Of a stretch of DNA of 64,000 nucleotides, positions 53,045-62,658 are shown one piece after another (position 1 is the stretch's first letter; the number at the start of each line of letters is the position of its first letter). The stretch spans positions 1 through 64,000 of the forward strand of contig NZ_FWYD01000005.1 of assembly GCF_900176485.1 (NCBI RefSeq), read 5' to 3'. The translations under genes and the position numbers were made by a program. Below the pieces are notes generated by a model. It saw nothing but the letters and a program-made list of their open reading frames with translations, had not been told where the DNA came from and did not search any database. This DNA comes from Primorskyibacter flagellatus. Lineage in GTDB: Bacteria > Pseudomonadota > Alphaproteobacteria > Rhodobacterales > Rhodobacteraceae.

Positions 53045-54235
53045 ATGAGCTTCCAGAACCCAGTATTCATTCCCGGTCCTACAAACATGCCCGAAGCGGT
53101 TCGCCAGGCGTGCTATATGCCGACGATTGACCACCGGTCGCCAACGTTTGGCAAGATCCTGCATCCGTGTCTGGATGGTGTCCGGAAGGTCCTGAAATCC
53201 GACAGCGCCAAGATCTACATCTTCCCGTCGACCGGAACCGGCGGCTGGGAAACGGCGCTCAGCAACACGCTTAACAAGGGGGACAAGGTGCTGGCCGCGC
53301 GGAACGGCATGTTCAGCCACCGTTGGATCGACATGTGCCAGCGCCACGGACTGGACGTGCATGTGGTCGAGACACCATGGGGCGAAGGTCTGCCCGCCGA
53401 CAAGTACGAAGAGATCCTGAAGGCTGACAAGTCTCATGAGATCAAGGTGGTTCTGGCCACGCATAACGAAACCGCCACAGGCGTGAAGTCCGATATTGCC
53501 GCCGTGCGCAAGGCGCTCGACGCTGCGGGCCACCCTGCAATGCTGTTTGTCGATGGAGTCAGTTCCATCGCGTCCATGGATTTTCGGTTTGACGAATGGG
53601 GCGTCGATGTTGCCGTGACCGGCAGCCAAAAGGGCTTCATGCTGCCCGCTGGCCTGGCGATTGTCGGCTTCTCGGACAAAGCCGTGCAAGCAACCAAATC
53701 TGCAACATTGCCGCGCACATTCTTCGACATCAACGACATGCAGAAGGGTTATGACAACAACGCGTTCCCCTACACCCCGCCTGTCGGGTTGATGAACGGT
53801 CTGAAACTGTCTCTCGACATGCTGCTGGATGAAGGCATCGAAAACGTGTTCGCGCGCCATCACCGCATTGCCGAAGGTGTCCGCAAGGCCATCGGTGCAT
53901 GGGGGCTGGAACTGTGCGCAGCTTCGCCCGACGTGTATTCCGACACTGTATCTGCCATCCGCACGCCGGAAGGGTTCAATGCCACTGACATCGTGACCGT
54001 CGCCGCAAACGACTACGGGATGGCGTTTGGCGTTGGTCTGGGCGAAGTTGCCGGCAAGGTTTTCCGTATCGGCCATCTGGGCAGCCTGACCGATGCGATG
54101 ATGCTGTCGGGCCTTGGCGTCGCGGAAATGGTGATGGTTGATTTGGGTCTGGATGTGAAGCTTGGCTCGGGTGTTGCGGCAGCGCAGGAATACTACCGCC
54201 GCGACCTGAAAAACGGCAGCAAGGCGGCCGCATAA
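53045..54235 (+). CDS. bhcA: L-aspartate:glyoxylate aminotransferase (beta-hydroxyaspartate cycle)
   Basis: 396 residues, class V PLP aminotransferase close to serine-glyoxylate transaminases: FIPGPTNMPEAVRQACYMPT at the start, IFPSTGTGGWETALSNTLNK, FVDGVSSIASMDFRFDEWGV and the PLP lysine Lys196 in TGSQKGFMLP. BhcA converts glyoxylate to glycine using aspartate. First gene of bhcABCD; its TAATG shares a base with the bhcB start. The operon order and the divergent IclR gene make the assignment firm. Confidence 0.96.
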   Translation: MSFQNPVFIPGPTNMPEAVRQACYMPTIDHRSPTFGKILHPCLDGVRKVLKSDSAKIYIFPSTGTGGWETALSNTLNKGDKVLAARNGMFSHRWIDMCQRHGLDVHVVETPWGEGLPADKYEEILKADKSHEIKVVLATHNETATGVKSDIAAVRKALDAAGHPAMLFVDGVSSIASMDFRFDEWGVDVAVTGSQKGFMLPAGLAIVGFSDKAVQATKSATLPRTFFDINDMQKGYDNNAFPYTPPVGLMNGLKLSLDMLLDEGIENVFARHHRIAEGVRKAIGAWGLELCAASPDVYSDTVSAIRTPEGFNATDIVTVAANDYGMAFGVGLGEVAGKVFRIGHLGSLTDAMMLSGLGVAEMVMVDLGLDVKLGSGVAAAQEYYRRDLKNGSKAAA

Positions 54236-55197
54236 TGTCTGGTGAGATGTATATCCCTACCTATCAGGACATGCTTGATGCGCATGAGCGCATCAAGCCC
54301 TATATCCGCGAGACACCGGTGCGGACCTCGGCCTATCTGAACGAGCTGAGCGGGGCAGAGTTGTTCTTCAAGTGCGAGAACTTTCAGGAACCGGGCGCTT
54401 TCAAAGTGCGCGGTGCCAGCAATGCGGTGTTCGGACTGGACGAGGAGCAAGCGAAAAAGGGTGTCGCCACCCATTCATCTGGCAACCATGCCTCGTGCCT
54501 CAGCTACGCCGCGATGAAGCGTGGCATTCCCTGCAATGTCGTCATGCCGCGCACCGCGCCGCAGGCCAAGAAGGACACCGTCAAACGTTATGGCGGAAAC
54601 ATCACGGAATGCGATCCCTCGACCTCTTCGCGTGAAGAGACGTTTGCCAAGGTGCAGGCGGAAACCGGCGGTGATTTCGTGCATCCCTACAATGACCCAC
54701 GGGTGATCGCGGGTCAGGGCACCTGCGCGCGTGAGTTCATGGAACAGACCGGCGGCCTCGATATGGTTGTGGCGCCGATTGGTGGTGGCGGCATGATTTC
54801 GGGCACCTGTCTGACCTTGTCACATCAGGCACCCGAAACGCAGATCATCGCCGCAGAGCCAGAGCAGGCAGACGATGCCTATCGCAGCTTCAAGGCCGGG
54901 CACATCATCGCTGATGATGCGCCAAAGACCATCGCGGATGGATTGCTGGTTCCGCTGAAAGACCTGACCTGGCACTTTGTGTCAAATCACGTCACGGACA
55001 TCCTGACGGCGTCGGAAGAGGAAATCATCGACGCGATGAAGCTGACATGGAAGCATCTGCGCATCGTCATGGAGGCCAGTTCTTCCGTGCCGTTGGCCAC
55101 GATCCTCAAGAACAAGGACCGGTTCGCTGGAAAGCGCGTCGGCATCATCATCACAGGCGGCAATGTCGATCTCGACAAGCTGCCGTGGCTTAAATGA
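54235..55197 (+). CDS. bhcB: beta-Hydroxyaspartate dehydratase
   Basis: 320 residues, fold type II PLP enzyme of the threonine dehydratase / serine racemase group. The PLP lysine is in the motif EPGAFKVRGASNA (near residue 58); SSGNHASCLSYAA binds substrate and GGGGMISGTCLTL the phosphate. BhcB removes water from erythro-beta-hydroxyaspartate to give iminosuccinate. It overlaps bhcA by one base and is followed by bhcC after 22 bases. Confidence 0.96.
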   Translation: MSGEMYIPTYQDMLDAHERIKPYIRETPVRTSAYLNELSGAELFFKCENFQEPGAFKVRGASNAVFGLDEEQAKKGVATHSSGNHASCLSYAAMKRGIPCNVVMPRTAPQAKKDTVKRYGGNITECDPSTSSREETFAKVQAETGGDFVHPYNDPRVIAGQGTCAREFMEQTGGLDMVVAPIGGGGMISGTCLTLSHQAPETQIIAAEPEQADDAYRSFKAGHIIADDAPKTIADGLLVPLKDLTWHFVSNHVTDILTASEEEIIDAMKLTWKHLRIVMEASSSVPLATILKNKDRFAGKRVGIIITGGNVDLDKLPWLK

Positions 55198-55219
55198 ACA
55201 CGCTAAGGGAGCACATAAA

Positions 55220-56386
55220 ATGAACGCACCTGCCAAATTCGACGATTACGAAGTCGGTTTCGACATCCCCGCCGTCCCCGGCATGGATGAAAAAGAGATC
55301 CAGACGCCCTGTCTGATCCTCGATCTGGACGCGCTGGAATACAACATCAAGAAGATGGGCGATTATGCCAAGGCACACGGCATGCGCCACCGCGCGCATG
55401 GCAAGATGCACAAATCCGTCGATGTGCTGAAGTTGCAGATGGAACTGGGCGGGGCCGTTGGTGTCTGCTGCCAGAAAGTCTCTGAAGCTGAAGTGTTCGC
55501 CCGCGCCGGCATCAAGGAAATCCTTGTTTCCAACCAGGTTCGCGACCCGGCCAAGATCGACCGCCTGGCACAGTTGCCCAAGATCAGCGGCGGCGAAATC
55601 ATCGTATGCGTCGATGATCTTGCCAACATCTCGGATCTGTCCGAAGCCGCGCAAAAGCACGGCACCGATCTTGGTGTTTTCATCGAAATCGACTGCGGCG
55701 CGGGCCGCTGCGGCGTGACAACAACCGAAGCCGTCGTCGAAATCGGCAAGGCGGTGCGCGATGCCCATAACCTGACATTCCGCGGCATTCAGGCCTATCA
55801 GGGCGCGATGCAGCACATGGACAGCTTCGAGGATCGTCAGCAAAAGCTCGACACGGCTATTGCTCAGGTCAAGGATGCCGTCGAAGGCCTCAGGGCCGAG
55901 GGTATCGAGTGTGACCTCATTTCAGGCGGCGGCACAGGCTCTTACTACTTCGAGAGCAATTCGGGCGTCTACAATGAGCTTCAGTGTGGGTCATACGCGT
56001 TCATGGACGCGGATTACGGCCGTATCCTGGACAAGGACGGCAAGCGCATTGATGACGGCGAATGGAAAAATGCGTTCTTCATCCTGACAAGCGTGATGAG
56101 CCACGCCAAGGAAGACAAGGCGATCGTGGATGCCGGTCTCAAGGCACAGTCGATGGATAGCGGCCTGCCGTTCATCTACGGCCGTGACGATGTGGAATAC
56201 GTCAAATGCTCGGACGAACACGGTGTTGTTGCCGATCCCAAGGGCGTGCTGAAGGTCAATGACAAGCTGAAGCTCGTCCCCGGCCACTGCGACCCGACCG
56301 CCAACGTGCACGACTGGTATGTCGGCGTTCGCAACGGCAAGGTCGAGACCGTCTGGCCCGTCTCTGCACGCGGCAAAGCCTACTGA
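55220..56386 (+). CDS. bhcC: beta-Hydroxyaspartate aldolase
   Basis: 388 residues, D-threonine aldolase-like fold type III PLP enzyme. The substrate and PLP site is HRAHGKMHKSVDVL (PLP Lys near residue 62), with CGAGRCGVTTTEAV, FRGIQAYQGAMQHM, SGGGTGSYYFESN and, at the C-terminus, a metal site in VPGHCDPTANVHDWY. BhcC condenses glycine with glyoxylate to beta-hydroxyaspartate, the carbon-joining step of the cycle. AAGGGAGC provides a strong ribosome-binding site; the upstream part of the frame overlaps bhcB and is not used. Confidence 0.96.
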   Translation: MNAPAKFDDYEVGFDIPAVPGMDEKEIQTPCLILDLDALEYNIKKMGDYAKAHGMRHRAHGKMHKSVDVLKLQMELGGAVGVCCQKVSEAEVFARAGIKEILVSNQVRDPAKIDRLAQLPKISGGEIIVCVDDLANISDLSEAAQKHGTDLGVFIEIDCGAGRCGVTTTEAVVEIGKAVRDAHNLTFRGIQAYQGAMQHMDSFEDRQQKLDTAIAQVKDAVEGLRAEGIECDLISGGGTGSYYFESNSGVYNELQCGSYAFMDADYGRILDKDGKRIDDGEWKNAFFILTSVMSHAKEDKAIVDAGLKAQSMDSGLPFIYGRDDVEYVKCSDEHGVVADPKGVLKVNDKLKLVPGHCDPTANVHDWYVGVRNGKVETVWPVSARGKAY

Positions 56387-56494
56387 TCGCACCATCTCGG
56401 CCGCGCATCTTGCGGCCGTATGCCACAAAAAACGTCTGCGCGCGCGGCACCTGTCGGTGCGCGTGGACGCATGAACCCAGAAGGATGTGACACG

Positions 56495-57460
56495 ATGCTG
56501 ATCGTTCCCGAACGCGAAATTGCCAATCTGATGACCCGCTCTGCCGCATTTGATGCTGTAGAAAGTGTCTTTGCTGCCATGGCGTCAAAAAACGCCTATA
56601 ACTTCCCAGTCATTCGCGAAGCGATTGGTCACGAAGACGCGCTTTATGGCTTCAAAGGCGGGTTCGACAAACAGGGAATGACGCTTGGCCTCAAGGCCGG
56701 AGGGTACTGGCCCAACAACCTTGAAAAGCATGGGGTGATCAATCACCAGTCCACGATTTTCCTGTTCGATCCGGACACCGGCATGGTCAAGGCGATGGTG
56801 GGTGGCAACCTGCTGACAGCCCTGCGTACGGCGGCTGCGTCGTCGGTCTCGATCAAGCATCTTGCCCGCAAGGATGCCAAGGTCATGGGCATGGTCGGTG
56901 CCGGTCATCAGGCGACATTCCAATTGCGCGCAGCACTTGAGCAGCGCCCCTTCGAAAAGGTCATCGGTTGGAACTATCACCCTGAAATGCTGCCCAACAT
57001 CGAAAAGGTCGCGAACGAAGCGGGTGTTCCCTTCGAGGCGGTCGAGCTGGATGGCATGGTCGAGGCCGACGTGGTGATCTCCATCACCTCGACGTTCGAG
57101 CCGACCGTCATGGCCAAGCACATTTCGCCGGGTACACACATCGCCTGCATGGGAACCGACACCAAGGGTAAGCAGGAAGTCGAGGCCGCGCTGCTGGGCA
57201 AGGCCACCGTCTTTACCGATGAGGTCGCGCAATCCATCACCATCGGCGAAGCGCAACACGCGATCTATAACCACATGATCCGTCCGGAGAACATCGTTCA
57301 GATCGGCGAAGTCATCAACGGCACGCATAAGGGCCGGACATCGGATGACGAGATCACGCTGTTCGACGGCACAGGCGTCGGTTTGCAGGATCTGGCCGTC
57401 GCGGCCAGCGTCGTGGAACTGGCCGTGAAGAACGGTGTCGCCATAGAGGTTGATTTTTGA
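56495..57460 (+). CDS. bhcD: Iminosuccinate reductase
   Basis: 321 residues of the ornithine cyclodeaminase / mu-crystallin family: FPVIREAIGHEDALYGFKGG, GMVGAGHQATFQLRAALEQR (Rossmann nucleotide site) and ADVVISITSTFEPTVMAKHI. BhcD reduces iminosuccinate to L-aspartate with NAD(P)H and so regenerates the amino donor for BhcA. The ATG at 56495 follows AAGGA; upstream in-frame codons after bhcC form no conserved N-terminus. Last of bhcABCD. Confidence 0.95.
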   Translation: MLIVPEREIANLMTRSAAFDAVESVFAAMASKNAYNFPVIREAIGHEDALYGFKGGFDKQGMTLGLKAGGYWPNNLEKHGVINHQSTIFLFDPDTGMVKAMVGGNLLTALRTAAASSVSIKHLARKDAKVMGMVGAGHQATFQLRAALEQRPFEKVIGWNYHPEMLPNIEKVANEAGVPFEAVELDGMVEADVVISITSTFEPTVMAKHISPGTHIACMGTDTKGKQEVEAALLGKATVFTDEVAQSITIGEAQHAIYNHMIRPENIVQIGEVINGTHKGRTSDDEITLFDGTGVGLQDLAVAASVVELAVKNGVAIEVDF

Positions 57461-57812
57461 TGCCGGTCGGTCGCCTTCGGTCCGGATGTGCTGACGGCGA
57501 CCAACTGAAGTTGCGAATACAGGAGGTGATAGCTTTCGCCAGTTTGAAAAATGCAGCAGTCGGCAACCGGGTGACAATACCAAACGCCGATGAAAAAACG
57601 CCGCGCAATTCAGGAATGTGCAGTTGCCGCCACGCTGCATGACATCGGAGAAGGAGGGTGAGATCTGGCCGAAGCGCCTTTCAATGATCTTCTCAGGTGC
57701 AAAAGAAAACCCGTTCGGCAAGGGTGACGCCCTTGCAGTGACCAAGGCGCAGGTTTTCAATCATGTCGTGGACAAACAGTACGCCAATCGTGTGAAACCA
57801 GCGGAGTAGAAC
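57461..57812. other. Intergenic region between bhcD and the GAPDH-like gene
   Basis: No gene supported. A 63-codon plus-strand frame (57618-57809) ends three bases before the next gene but has no ribosome-binding site and matches nothing I know. No strong terminator hairpin after bhcD was found, so read-through into the GAPDH-like gene is possible. Confidence 0.4.
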
Positions 57813-58811
57813 ATGCGGATCGTCATTAATGGCTTTGGACGAATAGGGCGCACGATCCTGCGCCAGATTATGACCGACCCCGGCCATGCAGATATCGAGG
57901 TTGCGCTGATCAACGACATAGCGCCGCTTGAGACCTGTGCATACCTGTTGAAATACGACAGCACGTTCGGGCCGCTTCCCGACACCGTCGAGGAGGAAGA
58001 CGGCGCATTGACGATCGGGCAGAGCCGCATCGCGTTTTCGACCTCGGCCGATATTGGGGCGTGCGACTTGACGGATGTCGACGTGGTTCTGGAATGCACC
58101 GGCCGCATCACATCACGGGACATGGCCGAACGTGGCCTGCGGGCAGGTGCCAAAGCGGTGCTGATTTCCGGCCCATCCGATCATTCGGATACGACGATTG
58201 TCCTGGGCGCCAATGACGAGACGCTGGGACGTTCGATGATCATCTCGAACTCTTCGTGCACGACAAATGCCATCGCGCCGTTGCTGCGCGCGATTGATGC
58301 GAAGCTGGGGATCGAACAGGCGCATGTCACGACGATCCATTGCTACACCGCCAGCCAGCCGATGGTCGACACGCCACGCGCCGGTCTGGCGCGCAGCCGG
58401 GCAGGGGCTGAATCCATGGTGCCCACAACCACAAGTGCCGCGAAGGAGCTGACGCAGATCCTGCCCGGTATCGGTGCCCGCACCAGTATTGCGGCCGTGC
58501 GGGTTCCATGTCTGAGCGTATCGGCGATAGACGCGACCATTCAGCTTTCATCCCCGGCAGCCGCGTCGGCAACCGAGACCCTGAAGAAGATCGCCAATGA
58601 AAGCCGCGTGATCGGAGCGACGGACGATGCGTGCGTGTCCCGTGACCTTCGCGCGCGTCCGGAATCGCTGATACTGGCCCTTCCTGAAACGATGGCCACG
58701 GGCGAACGTCAACTGCGGCTCTTTGGTTGGTACGACAATGAATGGGGCTTTTCCGCGCGGATGATCGATATGGCACGCAGGCTCGCGTCTCGGTCGAATA
58801 GGCCGGGCTGA
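57813..58811 (+). CDS. GAPDH-family dehydrogenase
   Basis: 332 residues. NAD-binding INGFGRIGRTILRQIM at the start. The catalytic pair of the family is intact: Cys149 in SNSSCTTNAIAPL and His176 in TTIHCYTASQ. PTTTSAAKEL, and WYDNEWGFSARM near the end, are standard. Differences from housekeeping GapA include SCTTNAIAP for SCTTNCLAP, an RSRAGAESMVP phosphate loop and a shorter C-terminus, so it is a divergent paralogue (possibly Epd-like or specialised). It lies after bhcABCD in the same direction but 350 bases away; no firm link to the glyoxylate pathway. Confidence 0.85.
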   Translation: MRIVINGFGRIGRTILRQIMTDPGHADIEVALINDIAPLETCAYLLKYDSTFGPLPDTVEEEDGALTIGQSRIAFSTSADIGACDLTDVDVVLECTGRITSRDMAERGLRAGAKAVLISGPSDHSDTTIVLGANDETLGRSMIISNSSCTTNAIAPLLRAIDAKLGIEQAHVTTIHCYTASQPMVDTPRAGLARSRAGAESMVPTTTSAAKELTQILPGIGARTSIAAVRVPCLSVSAIDATIQLSSPAAASATETLKKIANESRVIGATDDACVSRDLRARPESLILALPETMATGERQLRLFGWYDNEWGFSARMIDMARRLASRSNRPG

Positions 58812-59124
58812 CGGCGGCGAAGCCCAAGATAGACAGAGGGACGAAAGACAGGCGACGCTTGCATGCACCGAAGTCCGGATGCCGCGCGAAAGATGCGTCC
58901 GATACAGCGGTGCGAGGCCGTCGCGCGTACAGAAATTGAGATCAATCCCAAGGATTGGTCGTGGAGAATTTGTCGGCGCATCCGCAGGCTGCCGAGCCAT
59001 TCGAAATCGCTCGAAACGAGTTTCTCAGCTGAGGCTGAAAAAACAGGGTCGATGGCAAGCTGTCGGGTCAAACTGAAAATCACGCCAGAGTGCAGGTCTG
59101 GAATTAAGGAGGAGGAACGAACAA
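58812..59124. other. Leader region of the nucleobase permease gene
   Basis: No protein gene. Near the right end are small dyads: TCAGCTGA (59025-59032) and CCAGA with TCTGG (59085-59089 and 59097-59101), just before the strong AAGGAGGAGG ribosome-binding site. Purine-related permeases in Alphaproteobacteria are sometimes riboswitch-controlled, but I could not fit a known riboswitch consensus here. Confidence 0.35.
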
Positions 59125-60618
59125 ATGACTGATGCAACCATCAATCCGTCGTCGGTTGATGCCGTAAACGAGAAGATCCCACCGGCGAAGCTATTCACCT
59201 TGGGGTTACAGCATGTGCTTGTCATGTATGCGGGCGCAATTGCCGTTCCGCTGATCGTGGGCCGCGTGTTGAAGCTGAACCCTGAACAGGTGGCTTTCCT
59301 GATCTCTGCCGACCTCTTCGTCTGTGGCGTCGTGACCATCATTCAATCGCTTGGGGCGTCGAAATGGTTCGGTATCAAGCTGCCGGTCATGATGGGCGTT
59401 ACATTTGCCAGCGTTGGTCCGATGGTGTCCATCGGCATCGCCAATCCGGGCGTTGACGGCGCGCGTATGATCTTTGGTTCGATCATCGGGGCGGGCATAG
59501 TCGCGATGCTGCTGGCCCCGACGGTCAGCCGCATGTTAAGGTTCTTTCCGCCGGTCGTGACAGGAACAATCATTCTTGTGATCGGCGTCACCCTGATGCG
59601 TGTCGGCATCAACTGGATCTTCGGTCTGCCAGTTGGTCCGACCGCACCGCAACTGGTTGCGCCAGAGCACACTGCATGGCTTGAAGGGCTTCGCGCCGCT
59701 GGCGTCACCGAAATTCCGGACGGGCTGACACTAGGCGCGACCCAAGAAAACGACAACTATGCGACGCTGCCGAACATGGCAATTTCGGGCATCGTTCTGT
59801 TGACGATCATTCTGATCATGAAGTTTTTCACCGGTTTCCTGGCCAATATCTCGGTCCTGTGCGGGATTGTCGTTGGGGCTATTCTGGCCGCGTCGATGGG
59901 CTACATGCATTTCTCCAGTGTCGGTGAAGCTCATTGGTTCGCTCTGATCACACCGTTGCGTTGGGGCGTCCCGATCTTTGATCCGATCATGATCCTGACC
60001 ATGACGCTGGTGATGATCGTCGTGATGATCGAATCCACCGGCATGTTCCTTGCGCTCGGTGAAATGTGCAACAAGAAGATCGAACGCCCGTCGCTTTCGG
60101 CCGGTCTGCGTACCGACGGACTGGGCACGGTCATTGGCGGTCTGTTCAACACTTTCCCGTACACCTCGTTCAGCCAGAACGTGGGCCTTGTCGGTGTCAC
60201 CGGCATCCGCTCTCGCTATGTCTGTGTCATGGGTGGCGCGATCATGATCGTGTTGGGCCTTGTGCCCAAGATGGGTGCCCTGGTCGAGGCGCTTCCGGTT
60301 TCCGTTCTTGGCGGTGCTGGTCTGGTGATGTTCGGCATGGTTGCCGCAACTGGCGTGCGTATCCTGGGTGCGGTTGATTTCAAGACGAACCGCTATAACG
60401 GTCTGATCGTGGCAATCTCGCTGGGTCTGGGAATGATTCCACTGATCGCGCCTGAATTCTCCATGCATCTGCCACATGAGATCGAACCGTTGATCGACTC
60501 TGGCATCCTGCTGGCAGCAATTTCCGCGGTGTTTTTGAACATCGTCTTCAACGGTGCAAAAGCGATCACCGAAGATGAATTGCGTCAAACAGCGATGCAG
60601 TCGGACGGCGGCCACTAA
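59125..60618 (+). CDS. NCS2 family nucleobase:cation symporter (xanthine/urate type)
   Basis: 497 residues with about 14 membrane helices. Family marks: LGLQHVLVMYAGAIAVPLIV, QSLGASKWFGIKLPVMMGVT, the motif TMTLVMIVVMIESTGMFLAL whose Glu binds the purine ring, and LFNTFPYTSFSQNVGLVGVT, where the NxGxxxxT motif ends the site. The QN-x-G and E-S-T-G pattern fits the bacterial xanthine/urate branch rather than uracil (UraA). It imports a purine base by proton symport. Very good ribosome-binding site. Confidence 0.92.
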   Translation: MTDATINPSSVDAVNEKIPPAKLFTLGLQHVLVMYAGAIAVPLIVGRVLKLNPEQVAFLISADLFVCGVVTIIQSLGASKWFGIKLPVMMGVTFASVGPMVSIGIANPGVDGARMIFGSIIGAGIVAMLLAPTVSRMLRFFPPVVTGTIILVIGVTLMRVGINWIFGLPVGPTAPQLVAPEHTAWLEGLRAAGVTEIPDGLTLGATQENDNYATLPNMAISGIVLLTIILIMKFFTGFLANISVLCGIVVGAILAASMGYMHFSSVGEAHWFALITPLRWGVPIFDPIMILTMTLVMIVVMIESTGMFLALGEMCNKKIERPSLSAGLRTDGLGTVIGGLFNTFPYTSFSQNVGLVGVTGIRSRYVCVMGGAIMIVLGLVPKMGALVEALPVSVLGGAGLVMFGMVAATGVRILGAVDFKTNRYNGLIVAISLGLGMIPLIAPEFSMHLPHEIEPLIDSGILLAAISAVFLNIVFNGAKAITEDELRQTAMQSDGGH

Positions 60619-60646
60619 GCGCTTCCAACAGATCAAAAGAACCGCG

Positions 60647-60670
60647 AACGGGGCCTTCGTGGCCCCGTTT
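60647..60670 (+). terminator. Terminator after the NCS2 permease
   Basis: Nine-bp perfect stem AACGGGGCC / GGCCCCGTT with a five-base loop (TTCGT), ending in TTT, 29 bases after the permease stop. Good candidate for intrinsic termination, although the T tract is short. Confidence 0.7.
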
Positions 60671-61167
60671 GCACGTCTGGACCCACAAATCTACCAAGTT
60701 TCAAATTCATGCGGTCAAGGATCTTGCTCACCGCAAAACAACCCCAGTTTGTGGGCAATGCCCGCTTGCATACGCCCTCGGCCCGGCGGCACACCCCTCA
60801 CCTTCGGTGCTTTCGTCGATTTTAGAGGGGCTTTGCTGGTCCCAATGCCTTGGGCGCATCGCTCCGCCGCAAGCCATTGCGGTTGAGGAAGATAGGCCAC
60901 CCAGAATGTGCCTTTCATCGCCCACGGCGCGTCGTGGCTTTTTTGGAAAATGGGGCGTGTCCGCTCCACCTGCGCTTATGTGGAACAGGAAAGATTGCTG
61001 CTCATCACTGATGTCAGCGTGGGGACCAACCACCCGAGTTCAAAAGCCTCAAATCAAACAATGGGCATACCACACAAGCCTACGTTGTTTTTTTGAGGAT
61101 TCTCGCGTAAGCTAGATATTATTTAGTGATTTCTGTACATTGACTTAAAAGAAAATCGGATACCGTT
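60671..61167. other. Intergenic region before the TIR gene
   Basis: Overlapping open frames of up to about 100 codons exist on both strands but none has a ribosome-binding site or recognised family. It ends in an AT-rich stretch from about 61,100 that should carry the TIR-gene promoter; a TTGACT at about 61,140 could be a -35 box. It marks the border between core genes and the second accessory locus. Confidence 0.4.
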
Positions 61168-62658
61168 ATGGTGGAAAATACTATTTCCTCAACCTCGCTC
61201 TTTGTCAGCTACTGTCATCGTGATGCCAGACATCGGCCGCGCTTCAATTCCAGCCGCATGGGAGAGTTGCTTGCCGATGTAAGATATGAGCTTGGTGCCG
61301 ACGGATCCGACAGCCGTTACCAACTGGTCAAGGACACCGAAGGTGCGCTTCGAACCGGTGACTGGATCGACGACAAGATTGCCGAAGAAATCGCCAAATC
61401 CGATATCGGGCTGGTGTTCCTGTCTGAGAATTATTGCCGCTCCAGCAGTTGCGAAAAGGAACTGCGCACCTTCATCAAGCTTGGCAAAAGCCTGATCCTT
61501 GTGGAACTGGACGATCATTGGACCACATCTGACGACCATCCGATGGTCGCACTTCGGGATGAGTTGCGCGGCTTGCTTTCGATCCGGTTCTGGGCGGAAC
61601 AAGCGGGCAAATCCGTGCGCTTTGGTCATCCCTTGCCGCAGACGGCGACCGGGCTGGCGCAAGAAGGGTATCGACAACAGTTGCAACGCTTGGTCGATGA
61701 CATCAAGACCATGTCAAACAGCGTTACCGACAGGCAGGCTACCGCAGCGCCGAACCAGATTGCGCCAAGTGACGACAGCTTGGTGAAAATCGTTCTGGCC
61801 GCGTCCACCAGCGATACCAAGACTGAAACCGACCGGCTGGAACGGGTCTATCTGGATGCTGGTTTTGGTGTCACACGTCTGGACCGCGTTTCCGAGGATC
61901 TGAATGCCGCAGCCATCCGCGACCATCTGAACGCCGCGCATATCTTTGTTCAGGTGATTGGCGCGATCCCCGGCCGCCGCGTTGCGGATTACAAGGGCCT
62001 GCCCAGCAGTGTGGCACAGCATGGCATCGCAAAAGAAGTCGGGATAGAAGCCGCCGTCTGGATGCCCCGAGGCTTTGATCTGGCCGAATGCGGCGAGGAT
62101 TATGCCGAGTTTCTGCGTACTGTGGTAAGCCACAGATCCAGTTTTGAAGATTTCGAGGCCTATAGTGTGAAGCTGGCCCGCAAAAAAGAAGAAGTGATCC
62201 AATCCGACCTTCGCCGCGAAGAAATCTTTCAGTCTGTTCCGGGGGAATTCCCTCCGCTTGTGTCGATTGACGCGGCCCGATCCGATGCGGTTCTGCGCGA
62301 CAAGATCGGCGCGGCCTTGGACAAGCACGTTCTGGTCGATTACGTCGATTACAACGCAAGTATGGAAGCGCTGTCAGAATCCGTGCGCGACAACGACGCT
62401 ATCGTGCTTGTCTATGGCGACCAGATCGAAGGTCAGAAACGGGCACGCGCGCATTTTCGGTTTTTCCGACGCTGGCGAAAGGCCGTGTGGAACGAGGAAC
62501 AACAAAGGTTCGAAATTGCCTTTGGCAATGCCGCACCGGAAGATGCCACCCCCTGCCCCAGCGGGCCGGGCATCCATGTCATCCGGATTTCGTCAGATAT
62601 TGACGAGGTGTCGATGGGCGCGTTCCTGTCTTCGCTTGGCGTGCAACCCGCACAATGA
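61168..62658 (+). CDS. TIR-domain protein coupled to an nSTAND NTPase
   Basis: 496 residues. Residues about 8-170 are a TIR domain: TSLFVSYCHRDARHRPRF (strand A and BB-loop side), GDWIDDKIAEEIAKSDIGLV, FLSENYCRSSSCEKELRTFI with candidate catalytic Glu at 96 or 98 in C-E-K-E-L. From about 205 a second DUF4062-like domain begins (VKIVLAASTSDTKTETDRLE, HIFVQVIGAIPGRRVADYKG) and from about 365 a third alpha/beta domain with a TIR-like pattern (LVDYVDYNASMEALSESVRD). Its stop overlaps the start of the nSTAND gene (ATGA). Layout suits a TIR effector or signal protein in a STAND-based sensing system. Start has only a weak ribosome-binding site. Confidence 0.85.
   Translation: MVENTISSTSLFVSYCHRDARHRPRFNSSRMGELLADVRYELGADGSDSRYQLVKDTEGALRTGDWIDDKIAEEIAKSDIGLVFLSENYCRSSSCEKELRTFIKLGKSLILVELDDHWTTSDDHPMVALRDELRGLLSIRFWAEQAGKSVRFGHPLPQTATGLAQEGYRQQLQRLVDDIKTMSNSVTDRQATAAPNQIAPSDDSLVKIVLAASTSDTKTETDRLERVYLDAGFGVTRLDRVSEDLNAAAIRDHLNAAHIFVQVIGAIPGRRVADYKGLPSSVAQHGIAKEVGIEAAVWMPRGFDLAECGEDYAEFLRTVVSHRSSFEDFEAYSVKLARKKEEVIQSDLRREEIFQSVPGEFPPLVSIDAARSDAVLRDKIGAALDKHVLVDYVDYNASMEALSESVRDNDAIVLVYGDQIEGQKRARAHFRFFRRWRKAVWNEEQQRFEIAFGNAAPEDATPCPSGPGIHVIRISSDIDEVSMGAFLSSLGVQPAQ

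Noticed and set aside
60671-61167. Protein-coding gene in the region before the TIR gene
   Set aside because: Open frames exist on both strands, but none has a ribosome-binding site, a plausible start or a recognised domain.
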